A stretch of DNA of 64,000 nt, from positions 2,413,001 through 2,477,000 of the forward strand of contig NW_025062476.1 of assembly GCF_000002995.4 (NCBI RefSeq), given 5' to 3'. The notes under the pieces are model-generated. The model saw nothing but the letters and a program-made list of their open reading frames with translations. It made no database searches and was not told where the DNA came from. Positions 15,607-27,433 of the stretch are shown piece by piece; position 1 is the stretch's first letter, and every line of letters begins with the position of its first letter. This stretch comes from Brugia malayi (taxonomy: Eukaryota; Nematoda; Chromadorea; Rhabditida; Onchocercidae). The position numbers were made by a program, and so were the translations under genes.

Positions 15607-16958
15607 TATCCTTATAGAGAAATTATGGTACAATTTAAGCTAGTAATAGGTTTTGTGGGAAAAAGCAAAATATGTCTTCTGATTTCCCTTTCTCCAAAAT
15701 CGCTCTGAGCTTATAGTGTTGAAGAATCTAGAAATAAGGTAAAAATTTTGTTTCTTTTCCACCATTTAAGATCGTAATACCAAGATGTTTTACGTGGTTA
15801 TGCTTCACGGTGTCAAATTTGAATTATTCATAATTGTTTGTCCTTTTTCGATCTAAATGCTGTTAAGTTTTTTGAAGTTGTTGATAAAGTTGAAAGAATA
15901 GTCCTTTATTCGCAATCGTCTGTTGGAAGAATTGCTCCTTATTCGGATAGATAGCTTCTCATAATCTAATCATTTGAAAAGATATTGCAAAAATTTCCGA
16001 TTCCAAGTGTAAAAATCCACTAAGTTGACTCATTATTAATCCTTCATTACTCCTCTCTTTCATCCAATTCCTTGCTTGCACTAATTCTATTCCTTAAAGG
16101 CTTAAAGGTTTTCCACCAGCTAGATTGGGGTTCTAGAGAAAAACATCACTTGCATTCTATAGTTGAAATGTGGCATTCGCACAAATTGGATTTGTTATAT
16201 TTCCAACCTTTTAAAGTAATGCAGCTTAGAAAATTCGATTTGCCGAAATTTATCACAACTATGCCTATTTTATTGACTTCAGGAAATCTTATAAAAATTG
16301 CATTTAGCAACGGATAATCATTGTTTTAGTATGTAAAGTAATAGGTCGGTTCTTCTAAATTACAACAAACTTGAATGGAGTATGTTTCGTTGTTATTGCT
16401 TATTCTTCCCCATCGTCTAAATTCAATTTTAAAAAGTTGTCGGGTACAAATGAAAAAACTGTGAAAAACTGAGCAGATAAAATATAGCTCATGCATGTCA
16501 CACAATCACAACATGAATATGATACTATCCCAGGGAAATACATCGAATATTCCCTTCCAATTTAAAATACATCGGATACTTCCTTCCAATCGATTCATTT
16601 AATTATATTACCAATGATTTAATTAAAATAAACGATGGAACATACAATAGTAATAACAACTGTGTAAGAGAAAAATAACTAATTGATTGCTTCTTGCATT
16701 TGTTAAGATTTTAAATAATTCATCTATTCAACGGCGTAATATCATAAACGATTTCGAGTTCACTTCGATACGTTAGCGTTAGGTACCATTATACCTGGCA
16801 TACCATTACACCTTACAATTCTGAATTCATATTTACTAGTTCAGTGTTAAAGGATACATTCATATAAGCATGTAAAACACTTCTTTATTTTGGTTATGTT
16901 ACTCACCATTTCAATATTAGAAATCTAAAATAATACTGGTAACTTTATAAATTTCCAG
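15607..16958. other. Intergenic region downstream of the AGK-like gene
   Basis: About 1.35 kb of A+T-rich sequence. A stop-free stretch at 16072-16317 has no recognisable protein signature and no convincing splice context, so I do not call it a gene. AATAAA occurs at 16627-16632, far from the AGK-like stop. The tract ending at 16958 is a good splice acceptor for the following small gene. Confidence 0.5.
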
Positions 16959-17773
16959 CGACAAAACTGCATTAAATGGACGAGCAAGGACTCCAGAGAA
17001 AGGTTAACTTGTTTAGTTTACAGTTCAACAGAATACGAATAATCCCTCTAGCACTTTTCACTTATCCAATATGAAGAAATTTTTGCTAACTACTTTTTGC
17101 AGGTTTGAAAATCGAGAAAAAAGAAGCGAAGAGGTGATTGAATGAGTTTTTATTCCATTCCATCGGAAAATTAGTTCTTATTTTTTCATTTAAATGAGTG
17201 ATAAAGGTTAACAATGAGTCCTACTACTGTATACCTATGTGTGTTTTTTTTTTTTTTTTTTGTAATAGTAATGAGTAAATTGCAGGAAACGTACTTCCAT
17301 TTTAAGTCCCATAAGAGGAGAAATGTTGTTAATCTAATGAAAAAATTTCTTGCAAAATTTTTAAGACTTTGAAAAAATGCCGAGGTTATTGTAGATTACC
17401 GAAAGTGGATGAAGAACTGCATGTAAGAACAATTTTCGAACCGGTTAATGTAGAAGCTCGTCCAGCAAAAACGAAACCAAAAATACGTAGCAAACTGAAA
17501 TGGAAGGGAGATGTTGATTTAAAGGAAAAAACGGATGAATCGAAGCATTCTATCACTAATTCCGATAAAGTAATTGGACTGCATATGAAGGACAAGAAAG
17601 AAATCGGTCAGGTAAAGATAGCAACGAACGAGAAATCAAGAAAGAGTAGAGATAAAACTGATGAACAAGAACAATCAATTCTATTGATAATTGTTCGAAA
17701 AATTCTAGAAGAAATACTTATCTGGCTTATTATTATCATCATTCTTATCATTATGCGATTTCAGAATTCCTGA
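16959..17773 (+). CDS. Unrecognised small basic protein with hydrophobic C-terminal segment
   Basis: I do not recognise this gene. The last exon (17366-17773) is open for 135 codons and has polar, lysine- and glutamate-rich, protein-like composition. It ends in a strongly hydrophobic run, ILIWLIIIIILIIM, encoded about 17714-17755, just before MRFQNS and the stop. This resembles a tail anchor. Upstream segments 16959-17002, 17103-17133 and 17286-17324 have AG/GT borders and join in phase (522 nt, 173 residues), but that model lacks an ATG at its 5' end. A second model starts at ATG 16976, skips the 31-nt segment and also stays in frame (157 residues). A polyadenylation signal 43 bases after the stop supports a real 3' end. 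Function and exact start are unknown. Confidence 0.5.
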
Positions 17774-17815
17774 AGTTTTTAAATTCATCCCTCCTGCAAA
17801 CTGATTAGTGTAAGA

Positions 17816-17821
17816 AATAAA
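17816..17821 (+). promoter_or_regulatory. Candidate polyadenylation signal of the small unrecognised gene
   Basis: AATAAA lies 43 bases after the stop codon, a usual nematode 3' UTR spacing, and strengthens the case that the preceding open frame is a real terminal exon. Confidence 0.5.
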
Positions 17822-17863
17822 AACTGAAGTTATCTTACCTAACACTATCTAATATTGCCCGTT

Positions 17864-17890
17864 TCCATTACCGCCCGCGGCGGTAATGGA
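17864..17890. repeat. GC-rich perfect hairpin (12-bp stem, 3-base loop)
   Basis: TCCATTACCGCC is followed by CGC and then the exact reverse complement GGCGGTAATGGA. The stem is strikingly G+C-rich against its surroundings. It lies 43 bases beyond the AATAAA of the small gene. It could be a transcription-end structure, a small-RNA stem or the trace of a palindromic mobile-element end; the sequence does not decide. Confidence 0.85.
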
Positions 17891-19379
17891 TCATCTTGGA
17901 AAACAATCACTTTTGAACAGTGATATAACAAAGAGCAGATTAAAATCAAATGAAGTAGGAAGGAGAGACACTGTTGTTGTTCATCAATAAAATATCAACT
18001 CATCGTTCCACTGTTCAGTTGGTCTCTTAACATATAACTTGCTTCTTTATCCAATAAGTGTTAGCCCTATGTTCCGTGCCTATTAACTCCGTTCTTGTCA
18101 ACAATAATTCCCCTTGCACTTGCCCTTGCCCTTACTTTTACCCCTGCCCTTCCCGCAGGTACCCTTCTGCATTTCTAGGCTCTCGAAACGAAGATTTGTA
18201 TTCTGTGTGTGCTAATTGTCAGCTGCTCCTTGCAAGGAACATGCAACTATAGTGGCACTTCTCCAGTTCCACTCTGTTCCGTTATTTCCGGAGTGTGTAA
18301 TGAAAGCCGAGATGATCCCTCTAGCTACCTAATCAATAGATCAATCAATCGATTGATTAAGCTAATCAACCAATAATAATTTGGTGTTAATTTTTAAGTG
18401 TGATTTTATAGTATATGCAACATGGGATGAGTTTTTAGTATGCTATAATTGAGCTCAGAGTTCTGAAATTGTACTCTTTAGGAACATTTATTCATTTCAT
18501 TGGTTTTCTTAAGAGTTTAACTGTAGTATTATGTTTAAAGATGAGGGAAATATTTTGCACTTTATTAGAATGAAGCATGAAGAAAGATAGGCTGCATCAA
18601 ACAATAATGCTAAATGAAATTGTTTACAATAATTTCAATGATTAATCTTTTATCAGATGGAAATTTTAGAATGTTAAGGGAAAATTTTAGATAAATAATC
18701 AAATATTAAGGATAAATTTAGAAATTTTTTTTTTACAAGAATCGATCGTTCTTCATAGCCATGAACATTTCTCTTCACACCAATATTGACTTGTTTAGTT
18801 GACATAGTAGAGTGCTAGCAATGAGATAAGTACTACTGCAACTGTATAGGCATTACATCCAAATACTAAACATCCATCGAAATGCATTTCCATTAACTTC
18901 TTTCTTTCCAGTCCATTCTAAACTCTATATCTGTCTTCTGATTCCTTTCCCTAAAGAAAGGATTAAAACACTTATATGCTCAACTGGCAAGTTATTTCGT
19001 TTTTTTTTTTGCAATTTTCCGGAAGTTCACTTATTTTCTCATTCTTAATTTTTTTTTTTCCGATCTCTCTTTATATCTGTATTTCTTTCACGTGAAAGTC
19101 TTGAACTGATGTTTGCTATTTTGTTGTGAATTGTTATTGACTGATTGTCTTGGTTGCTTCTTTGTCAACAGTGTTTGTTTGATATGTTTGTCACATTTTC
19201 AAATCTTTAACCTTTACTTTAAAAAGTTATTTGTTCTTACAAGGCCAACATAAGTTATTTATAGAGGCTGTTTTATGTGCTTTAAAATATGACAAAGTAG
19301 AATGGAATTTTTCTTGATTAAGATGAAATTTTTAATGAATTCGTTGCACCATTGTGTTATTTATTTCATATATAAGTTT

Positions 19380-19435
19380 TTTTTTTGCAGAAAAAGAGAG
19401 TGTATTGTGTTGTGAAATGATTGCTGGTGGATAAT
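19380..19435 (+). promoter_or_regulatory. Splice acceptor and leader with short uORF before the SLC25A36-like start
   Basis: A T-run ending TTTTGCAG at 19390 is a strong acceptor, 45 bases before the start codon, suited to spliced-leader addition or a 5' UTR intron. The leader holds a complete five-codon uORF, ATG ATT GCT GGT GGA TAA at 19417-19434, ending one base before the main ATG at 19436. Confidence 0.5.
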
Positions 19436-22400
19436 ATGGATAAAGAAGCTTTTGTGCATTTTCTTGGAGGAGCTTTGGGCGGTACAGCTGGAACAGCTAT
19501 TACCTGTCCACTTGAGGTTTTATTTTTGTTATTTTTTTTGCCTTCTAGAATTTTTTTTTTTTTTTTTAAAATTTGTTTCTATAGTTTTTAAATTCTATGA
19601 TCGTGTTAATAAAAAAGGTTTACTTTAGTTCAATTACATTAGAATTTTTTTTATAAAATTTTTTTTTAAAAAAAAATTCCGCTCTTTTCTTCGAACCATT
19701 AGTTATATTACTATGTCATTTAAGAAATGCATGCATTTGAGAAAAAATGACTTCATGAATTGAGGAATAAAATAAAATTCTAAATTAATCGACTAACTTA
19801 TTTCAGGTGGTTAAGACGCGATTGCAGAGCGCAGAATATGCATGCACAGCTTTATCTCATTCGCATTCTGAAGGAGCGTCCAAAACCCGCATACGATTAT
19901 CTTACCCACACATTTTGCTATCTCACAGCGGGATAAGAGCATGTAAAAGGATTATTTATATAGATTTATATAGTTTAGTCTTTGCTGTCAAACCATATGT
20001 TAAGAGAAAATTACACTTTATTCTTACTTAAATTTCATTATTTCGCAAGTCTTTGTCTATTATACTTCATAAATATTGCAGCTGTCAATAGTCCTCAAAA
20101 ACTGCAACTGTGCTATATACCGCCGACATGTGCAGTGCAGCGAAATGTACAACTTTTTGCTAAGCCCGGTTTATCTGTGCAGCAGAGCAGGAGTATTTAC
20201 ACCTTCTTCAAGTATATTTTTAGAACATAACTTTGAATGGCTTCAAAAATCAGAAAATAATATCTATAATTATATGAATTTTGAAAAGGGAGAATCTGTT
20301 GCTGGTTTTGAGTTGTATTTATGATTTCTTAATTTATGCAGAAAAATGCTTTTTGTGTCGTCTGAGAGCCACATCAAGTCTTTAATTCTTTCAAGGGTAC
20401 ATGATGAGGGAAAAGATGATTAATAACCATTGAAATTGTTTTTGCAGTACTACAACAGTTTTAATTTTGTTCCAGACAAATTGTGGTAAATGAAGGATTC
20501 TCAGCTCTTTTCAAAGGAATTGGTCCTAACCTTATTGGTGTTGCACCTTCGAAGTGAGTGCTTTAAATTTTTCTCGAAGTATGAAATACGATACAACATC
20601 TTTTGAAGATCTCTCTTTGACTGCAGGATATCACTTACGGTGTTTTTCTTTAAAATCCGATAACAGTCCTTTGGAATCAATCAGTGAGTAACTTGCTTTA
20701 TTTTCAAATGGTTTTCGTTACCTTTCTTGCCATCATTTTTGGAATCCCAGAAACCAATGCAGTCTTTTTCGATGGAAACGCATTATTTGAATGTTGTGTT
20801 TCCTCATCTTTTTTGTTTTTCTTCTCCCTGCTTGAAATTACTGGAGGAAGTTGGATGAGAAGAAAATAAGAGATATATTTTCAGAGCAGTTTACTTTTGT
20901 ACGTATTCAAGCTGTAAACGATTGCTGAACAGTTTGGATATTTTTGTCTCGAATAGCGCCATGATACATATGTCTTCTGCAGCTACCAGTGGTGAGCTTT
21001 TGTTATTTACCAAACTAGAATGTTTTTAGGAATTACAGAGCCAAATTAAACAAATGATCTACTTTTAAGGCTTCGTTGCTGCGACCGTCATTAATCCAGT
21101 TTGGTTGGTTAAAACGCGCTTACAATTGCATAAAGGGCCACTCTCAGTGACGGAATGTATCAAACGAGTGTGGAAAGCAGATGGTTTTAGGGGCTTTTAT
21201 CGGGTAAATATTTCTTGGAATTTTTAAAACACGATGTGTTGAGGGAACGACGTTTATTACTTATGCAAACTTGACTGCACGGTTATTCTTACCCAGGAAA
21301 TATTTTATGCTACTTGTTTCTGATGGTATTTTCTTTCGCTTTTATCTTCACCCTTCTCTTAACTGATTGTCTGGATGTGCTTCCAATCTCAACTATATCT
21401 TACAATTTTATCTCGAATATTGCAACATGATTAAATTATTGGATGAAATATTTTGTTCTGTAATTTCAGGGAGTGACCGCATCATACGTTGGAATTTCTG
21501 AAACAGTAATTCAATTTGTATTATATGAAGAGATGAGAGCATTGTTGTTGAAGTGGAAGTCATCTTCTCGAGAACTGGATGTAGATGATTCCAAGAGTTT
21601 AGCAAACCCAAGAACAAATATTAATAAGTGGGATGAGAAGGCCCATCAGGAACAAGATGAGAAAGAGCTATCAGTAGTGCCCTTAACTGAAAACGACAAT
21701 CGTGAAATGATTGATTTCTTGCATTTTATGCTCGCTGGTGGGACAGCAAAGTTTTTCGCCTGTTCATTAGCTTATCCACATGGTTCGTTCCTTTAGACAT
21801 GCTGTTTCTGTTATTTTTGGCATGCAGGTATACATCACTTAATTGTCCAGATATTATTAGGTTAATTTGTTTTTTCTAGTGGAAAATTGAATCCAAAAGT
21901 ACAACTTAAAATTTAGTAAATTTAATCTGGTATTCATTTTCCTCTAAATAAACATTGATCTAGCCATTATGGATTAATGATTTGGATGATATAAAATAGT
22001 TCAGTGTTCGTTTTTTTAGGAAATGGTTTTCTTTCACAGTCTATTTAGTCATTTGAGCACTATATGAGATTATTGAATCCACTCGTCATTGGACCGAACT
22101 TCACGGATAGAGTCGAGTTAATATTATTTATACTATGAGCTTTTTATGGCAAAGATAAGATTTCGGATTGAACGTGCTTCATCAACGCTAGCTCACATTT
22201 CGATTTAACTTGTATCTCTTATCATTTTTCTCTGTTTACAGAAGTGGTGCGTACTCGTATGCGCGAGGAGAATGCTGTAATTAAAGGATTTTTACCTACT
22301 CTAAAGTTTGTTTGGCGAAGGGAAGGCTTCTGGGCACTTTATAGAGGATTGGCTGTACAGGTTTATACATTAAATAGCTTTTTGCATCAGCCTTGCCTTT

Positions 22401-22598
22401 TTAGTAACTGAATGATGACTGAGCTTTTGTTTAGTTTCGATTGTTAAATAAGTTGCTATATTGTAAAGTAATTTAAAATGGATAGTAAATTTATTTGTAG
22501 TTGATGTTTTTTTTCATTTTTAGCTTCTACGAACAGTCCCAAATACAGCAATCACTATGGGTACTTACGAATTAACAGTGCATGTGTTGCATGGGTAA
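19436..22598 (+). CDS. SLC25A36: SLC25A33/36-type mitochondrial pyrimidine nucleotide carrier
   Basis: This is a predicted mitochondrial inner-membrane carrier of the pyrimidine nucleotide transporter branch. Nine phase-consistent exons give 390 residues: 19436-19516, 19807-19942, 20082-20211, 20476-20553, 20885-20991, 21070-21203, 21470-21782, 22242-22360 and 22524-22598. Three carrier signatures are present: [22 protein letters not shown] and [12 protein letters not shown]. The Trp in the second and the EVVRTR form of the third are typical of SLC25A33/36. [39 protein letters not shown] and the end [14 protein letters not shown] also match that subfamily. Human SLC25A36 has about 311 residues; the excess here lies in a long first matrix loop (after VKTRLQS) and a charged insertion at about residues 250-290. 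The start is chosen from the family N-terminus ([20 protein letters not shown]) and the acceptor 45 bases upstream. Confidence 0.93.
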
Positions 22599-24993
22599 GC
22601 TCTCGTAATTCTAATTATAATAACAAATATTATTATGTTGCTTTCTAAGCGTTTTCTTATTATAACCAAACTAAATGTTGGATTCTAACTGGTACAAGCA
22701 ACGACTTGAATATAAGTTTGTAAATAATCAAGTAACTTCCAATTTTAGATTCATGCGCTAAAGAAAAAAAAAAATAATCAAATAACCGTACAATACGAGT
22801 GTTCACTGAAATATATCTGCCACGTCGTGTCACATCAGAGGCTTCATGAAATTTCAAATGCCCAAAAATGAATCCTAGATGCTGACGTTTGCACTAACAA
22901 TGAGAATGCTTCCGGCAGAAAACGAGGAATACTCGACTTGTTTACTGGAAAATGGTTACAAGCAAAAGTGCCTTAATTTTCAAGCTGAGTTTTTGATTTC
23001 GGAAAACTGAAATGGGAATCAGAAAATAAGTTACTTAGCAATTATTACCTATTCTAAACGAATACTTTTAGACTTTTCCGTGAAATAACTAAATAGTAAA
23101 AAGTTTGTTTCCTTCATGTTGTTTTTTTATATCATTATTTTAACAAAGACTAGATGAGTAATTTATTCTGTCTATTTCATGTTAATGTTGATAAGCCAGT
23201 TTATATGTATTCAGCTTCTCTTTGCACTCTATGTTTATAAAAGTCCTCGACAATAGTTTAAGTATTTTTTTAAACATCTTTTATTTTTACAGTTTTTCCT
23301 AATAAATAGTTGCCACCATTTAGAGACTTTTTGAAAATTTTCATAAAAAGTGCAGTCGTTTTGAAGTCTCTAGGTACTCAATTTATCCATTTATCATTAA
23401 AACTGCACTTTATATTGTTTGTATCATGCAAACATTTGAACGATAGAGTAGTCGTATCATACGACCTGAATGTTCAAATTTTATTCCATTCTCCTATTTT
23501 TTGGTCAAGTTATGGGCAGTTCTTCAGTTTTTTTTTTTTTCAGTAATATCCGTGTATAGCTTTGTACAAATCTTTACTTTTGCTTTAGTTAGCTTTTCGT
23601 GCCTTCATCGTGCTTCTTTTTTTTTTTCAACTCTTCCTTTTTTAAAGTGTTAGCTGTGTTGCATTTGAGTCCATTTTTTAAAGTGTTTCCCTTGGAAACC
23701 TGCAGCTTTCATCCTTCACTATCAAGCAATTAAACAAAAGTAGTAAATCGAGTTAAAAATAAGGAAAACAAGTTTGTTGCTAGGGTGGACCTGTTGTATT
23801 CAATGCTTTACGCTTACATTTCGCTTTTTCAAATTTATGTTACAGAATCGATGAATTTCAGAATCAGCTTACCTGTTCGATGATAACAGTTGTTGTTGAT
23901 ATGAATTCTGAAAAGGTTTCCAAGAATTTGCATTAGTTCTTTCATGAACTCATCAGTTTTCTGCATTCTTGTTTAATATGTAAATAAAGTTTAATTTCGA
24001 AAATTTTGTCGCACTTTATCTGGTATAATTTTTTTTACCAGCTGCTGTAACACCAATGTTGGTTTGTAGTTTTTGTTTAATGCTATGTTTGGAATTATGT
24101 TTGTTATTAGAGTTAAAAATTAGTCGATTATTCTAGAAGTGCTTATAAAACAAAAAATTACCAGTGAATAAAAATATTCAATAAACTAAAGATAAGTAAT
24201 ATTAATACAATATGAGTCAATCTCAACATGGGAAAAAAGAATGCTGGCTACATTGCAGTTATTTATTTCACTATTAAATTTAGTTAGCTGGATAAAATAA
24301 GATCAAAGTTAAATAATTTCATAAAGACAAGTTATTTTGAAAATAGGATAAACAATTGTATTTGAAAGTTCAAATTTTTTAATGACAATTATCAAAGAAT
24401 AAATATGTTTGTGGTCAATAATTAACATTTGCATTCCTAATGTGCAGGAAATCAGCATGCTAGAGCTATTTATTCTGTTTGTTTTTGTTATTAAAAAAAA
24501 TAAGTGTTTCAAAAGAGGAAAATTGAGTGCTGAAATAAAACTTTAAAATGTTTAACAGTTTTTTTTAGGTATCATTCAATGTTTATTGAATTAGTATCAT
24601 ATCGCATATAGTGTATGAAATATAAACATTGATATAAGCATTATGATATTTATCAATTTTGATTTTCTAAATTTTTTCTTACAGAAAAATTTTCACATTT
24701 TTTTCATCGATGATAAAAGAAAGTTTTAAAATGATGAGACAATAATAAATGACTTTCATTCATTCTGTTATGAAACATTAAAACATTTAATCTATCTTAT
24801 ATTAGCTAATGTTATTCTAAGATAATCATGGAATGATTGCTATTGAGTGCTATTAAAACAATAAATGTGTATGAGATAAATTTTCCAGCAGAAAAGTATA
24901 AAAATTAATTGTTGAAAATGTAGTTCGTTTATTAAAAAATCTAACGATTAACAAGCATGCAACATGATATATTTTATTAGTTTCATATTATTA

Positions 24994-25256
24994 TATGATA
25001 AGTAAATAAGAAATTTCATAATAAGTAAATTGATAAGTAAATAAGAAATTTCATAATAAGTAAATTGATAATTAAATAAGAAATTTCATAATAAGTAAAT
25101 TGATAAGTAGATAAGAATTTTCATAATAAGTAAATTGATAAGTAAATAAGAAATTTCATAATAAGTAAATTGATAGGTAAATAAGAAATTTCATAATAAG
25201 TAAATTGATAAGTAAATAAGAAATTTCATAATAAGTAAATTGATAAGTAAATAAAA
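24994..25256. repeat. 35-bp minisatellite, about 7.5 copies
   Basis: A unit containing TAAGTAAATTGATAAGTAAA followed by TAAGAAATTTCATAA repeats at an exact 35-bp spacing (starts near 25022, 25057, 25092, 25127, 25162, 25197 and 25232). Copies differ by occasional single-base changes; the last copy decays. No stop-free frame runs through it. Confidence 0.92.
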
Positions 25257-25370
25257 AACCTTGTAATAAATAAACTAATAAAAAAGAGAAATTATCTAAT
25301 ATTTCAAAATGAACATGTTTAGTTGATTTTTGCAATAAATGATCACTTTTAGATTTATTCTTCTGCTACT

Positions 25371-25418
25371 CATATCATATCATATCATATCATATCATAT
25401 CATATCATATCATATCAT
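25371..25418. repeat. (CATAT)n pentanucleotide microsatellite
   Basis: About 9.5 perfect copies of CATAT, 110 bases after the 35-bp minisatellite. Confidence 0.95.
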
Positions 25419-26780
25419 TGACAGGTGGCTTTCAGTGTCTTTAATTTTTCTTCTCTGTTAATCAATCATATGAATGATAATGGATCAAAGTGATTGTCTC
25501 ATCTTTTAAACACTTCTCTTAGCTTAAATTCACCCAAATGTTTCAATTTAACTCAATACTGAATCATTTGCAAATGAAATTATAAACAATATTCTTTGTA
25601 GAAAAAAGAATTTTGTAGCAAATTTGCTTCAAAATTTCAATAATATCACTTTCTATTTGAAATATTAAATGCATCTTTTTGCGCTAAAATCCATTTTTAA
25701 TTTATAATTAACTGTTTTAAGTATTTTACAATAACTGAAACAAATAGTGAAATTTGTTGAGAAGAAGGGAGGATCAGGTCATTTTCTCCAATGCTATTTT
25801 ATAATTTCCATCCATTTATGTAAAAAAAGTTTTTTCTCGAGAAAAATAGGAGGTGGGAGAAAAAAAAAAAAAAAAAGAGAAATATATATGTCCGTTTCTG
25901 GCGATAGCAAAAAAGAAAGTCAACAAGTGATTGATTAGTGTGAATTTTTGTAAATTTTGAATATTAGATCGTCTACGTCTGATTTTATGTTTTAATTTGT
26001 TGCATTTTTTTTAAAAAAAAAAAAAAAAGAAAAAAAATTGTTGAACACTAATGAATAATAATACAAACATTCAGGGATGGAGAGATGGGAGATGACACTA
26101 TGACAAATGATTTAATTTAATTTAATTTTTTTTTTTTTAAACCAACTTGAACTAATTTTGAAAAATGCTCTTTTAGCTTTAATAAATATATGTGAAAAGT
26201 TTGAGCATTATTATTTCAACTAATTATTCAATTTATTTTAAAAGTATTTGCTTAATTTTAAACGAAATAAAGATAAATTCATGTTTCTGTCCTCTTTTCG
26301 TAACATTCATAAATGCTTTTTGATTTTTCAACCCATTTTTTTTGATGAGGAAATTTAAAGGTTTTAGAATGAGATTTGATTACAAATTGAATAATACATT
26401 TCATTTCCTCAAAAGCTCTTTCAAACAGATAAAAGATTAAAGATTTATGCAAGATGGTTAAGCTAAATGATGTAAATATTGAAATGAGAAAAAGTCATCC
26501 AAAATTATAATTATTCATTTTCATTTTACACTAATTATAATAGTTAATTTTATTCCCATGAGTTTTAAAATATTTTAAAATGAAATGAATGAAAGCTAAG
26601 ATTTGTATTAGTTAGATGTATTACTGATACTGATACCAGTTTCATATGATTGAAATTTTTGATGATGGAATAGAAATAAAAGAAGGAAAGTGAAGAAAAT
26701 TGTGTCTGTCTATAGAGTTAATGATGACTTTGAATTGGCTGCTTTAGCTGGCCTATAATACTTAATCAATCTGAAATAGA

Positions 26781-26784
<4 letters not shown>

Positions 26785-26810
<26 letters not shown>
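26785..26810. repeat. (TC)13 dinucleotide microsatellite
   Basis: An uninterrupted TC run on the + strand in noncoding sequence upstream of the zinc-finger gene. Confidence 0.95.
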
Positions 26811-26811
<1 letters not shown>

Positions 26812-27379
26812 TTCATTGACAATGAATGAATGTAAGCTAATATCATTTCACCTTCATTCATCCTTTTTCTTATGAAAAAATAAGAAGCCTCATTTATGTT
26901 ACTAATTTTTCTATCGTTGATCCAATAAGCTAATTTAATTGAAATTCTCGATCACACATCCAAAAAAAAAATACATTTTACATTTTTTTCAAACATTCAA
27001 TCCTTTTTTTTTTTTTTCCTTTTTTTTCTATAGTATTTAAAAGCTATTATAAAGCTTATGATGTGATTCACGTATTATACACATTTGATTTCTTGTCTTC
27101 TAGCAAAACAAAAAAAAAAAAAAAAAAAGAAAAAATAGAAGTTTATGTGAAATTGTTTCTTTTATTTTCATTTATGATTGATCTATCATTTCATTGTTCC
27201 ATCTTTGTCGGATCAATTTGTCCGAAAAATATTCAATTTAAGATTTCTTATCTCGAGAACAATGATACGTTACTACTAGCAGTTGGGTTCGGTACTTCTA
27301 CTTCGATTACAGAGTAGAAACGGATAAATCAAACAAATATTGAAAGGATGGGAATGGGAAAGAAAGGGGGCAGAAATGG

Positions 27380-27433
27380 ATGAATGAAATCGGCGCTGTT
27401 GGTGCTAACAACGGTTGCGGTGTTGGTATGGTG
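27380..27433 (+). CDS. Candidate first coding exon of the zinc-finger gene
   Basis: This less A+T-rich segment ends at a good donor (GTG|GTAGGT). Two start codons in different frames both splice in phase into the next firm exon. ATG 27380 gives MNEIGAVGANNGCGVGMV, ends in phase 0 and fits an internal acceptor at 30766. ATG 27384 gives MKSALLVLTTVAVLVW, ends in phase 2 and fits the acceptor at 30726; it resembles a signal peptide, which would be odd for a nuclear protein. An upstream ATG at 27376 reads only three codons before a stop. An acceptor-like ATTACAG lies about 70 bases upstream. The assignment is tentative. Confidence 0.3.

Larger units (their letters stand above)
17774..19435. other. 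Intergenic region before the SLC25A36-like gene
   Basis: About 1.7 kb. Besides the polyadenylation signal and hairpin listed separately, it holds a C-rich stretch around 18112-18160 made of loose CCCTTGC repeats, and overlapping ATCAAT/ATTGAT palindromes near 18330-18375. A stop-free frame at 18058-18252 through the C-rich part has no protein-like features I trust. No gene is called. Confidence 0.5.
22599..27379. other. Long noncoding region upstream of the zinc-finger gene
   Basis: About 4.8 kb of A+T-rich sequence. The first part is the SLC25A36-like 3' UTR and flank, with AATAAA at 23301-23306 and 23983-23988. The rest holds tandem repeats listed separately and many homopolymer A/T runs. 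Stop-free stretches at 23310-23546, 25747-25938 and 27063-27317 lack recognisable domains; the last ends shortly before the candidate first exon and has an acceptor-like ATTACAG near 27306-27312. Confidence 0.5.

Noticed and set aside
16072..16317. 81-codon frame between the AGK-like and small genes
   Set aside because: No family features and no good splice borders; likely chance in A+T-rich DNA.
18058..18252. Frame through a C-rich stretch with Cys-Pro repeats
   Set aside because: It arises from loose CCCTTGC repeats; no conserved features, no matching exon partner.
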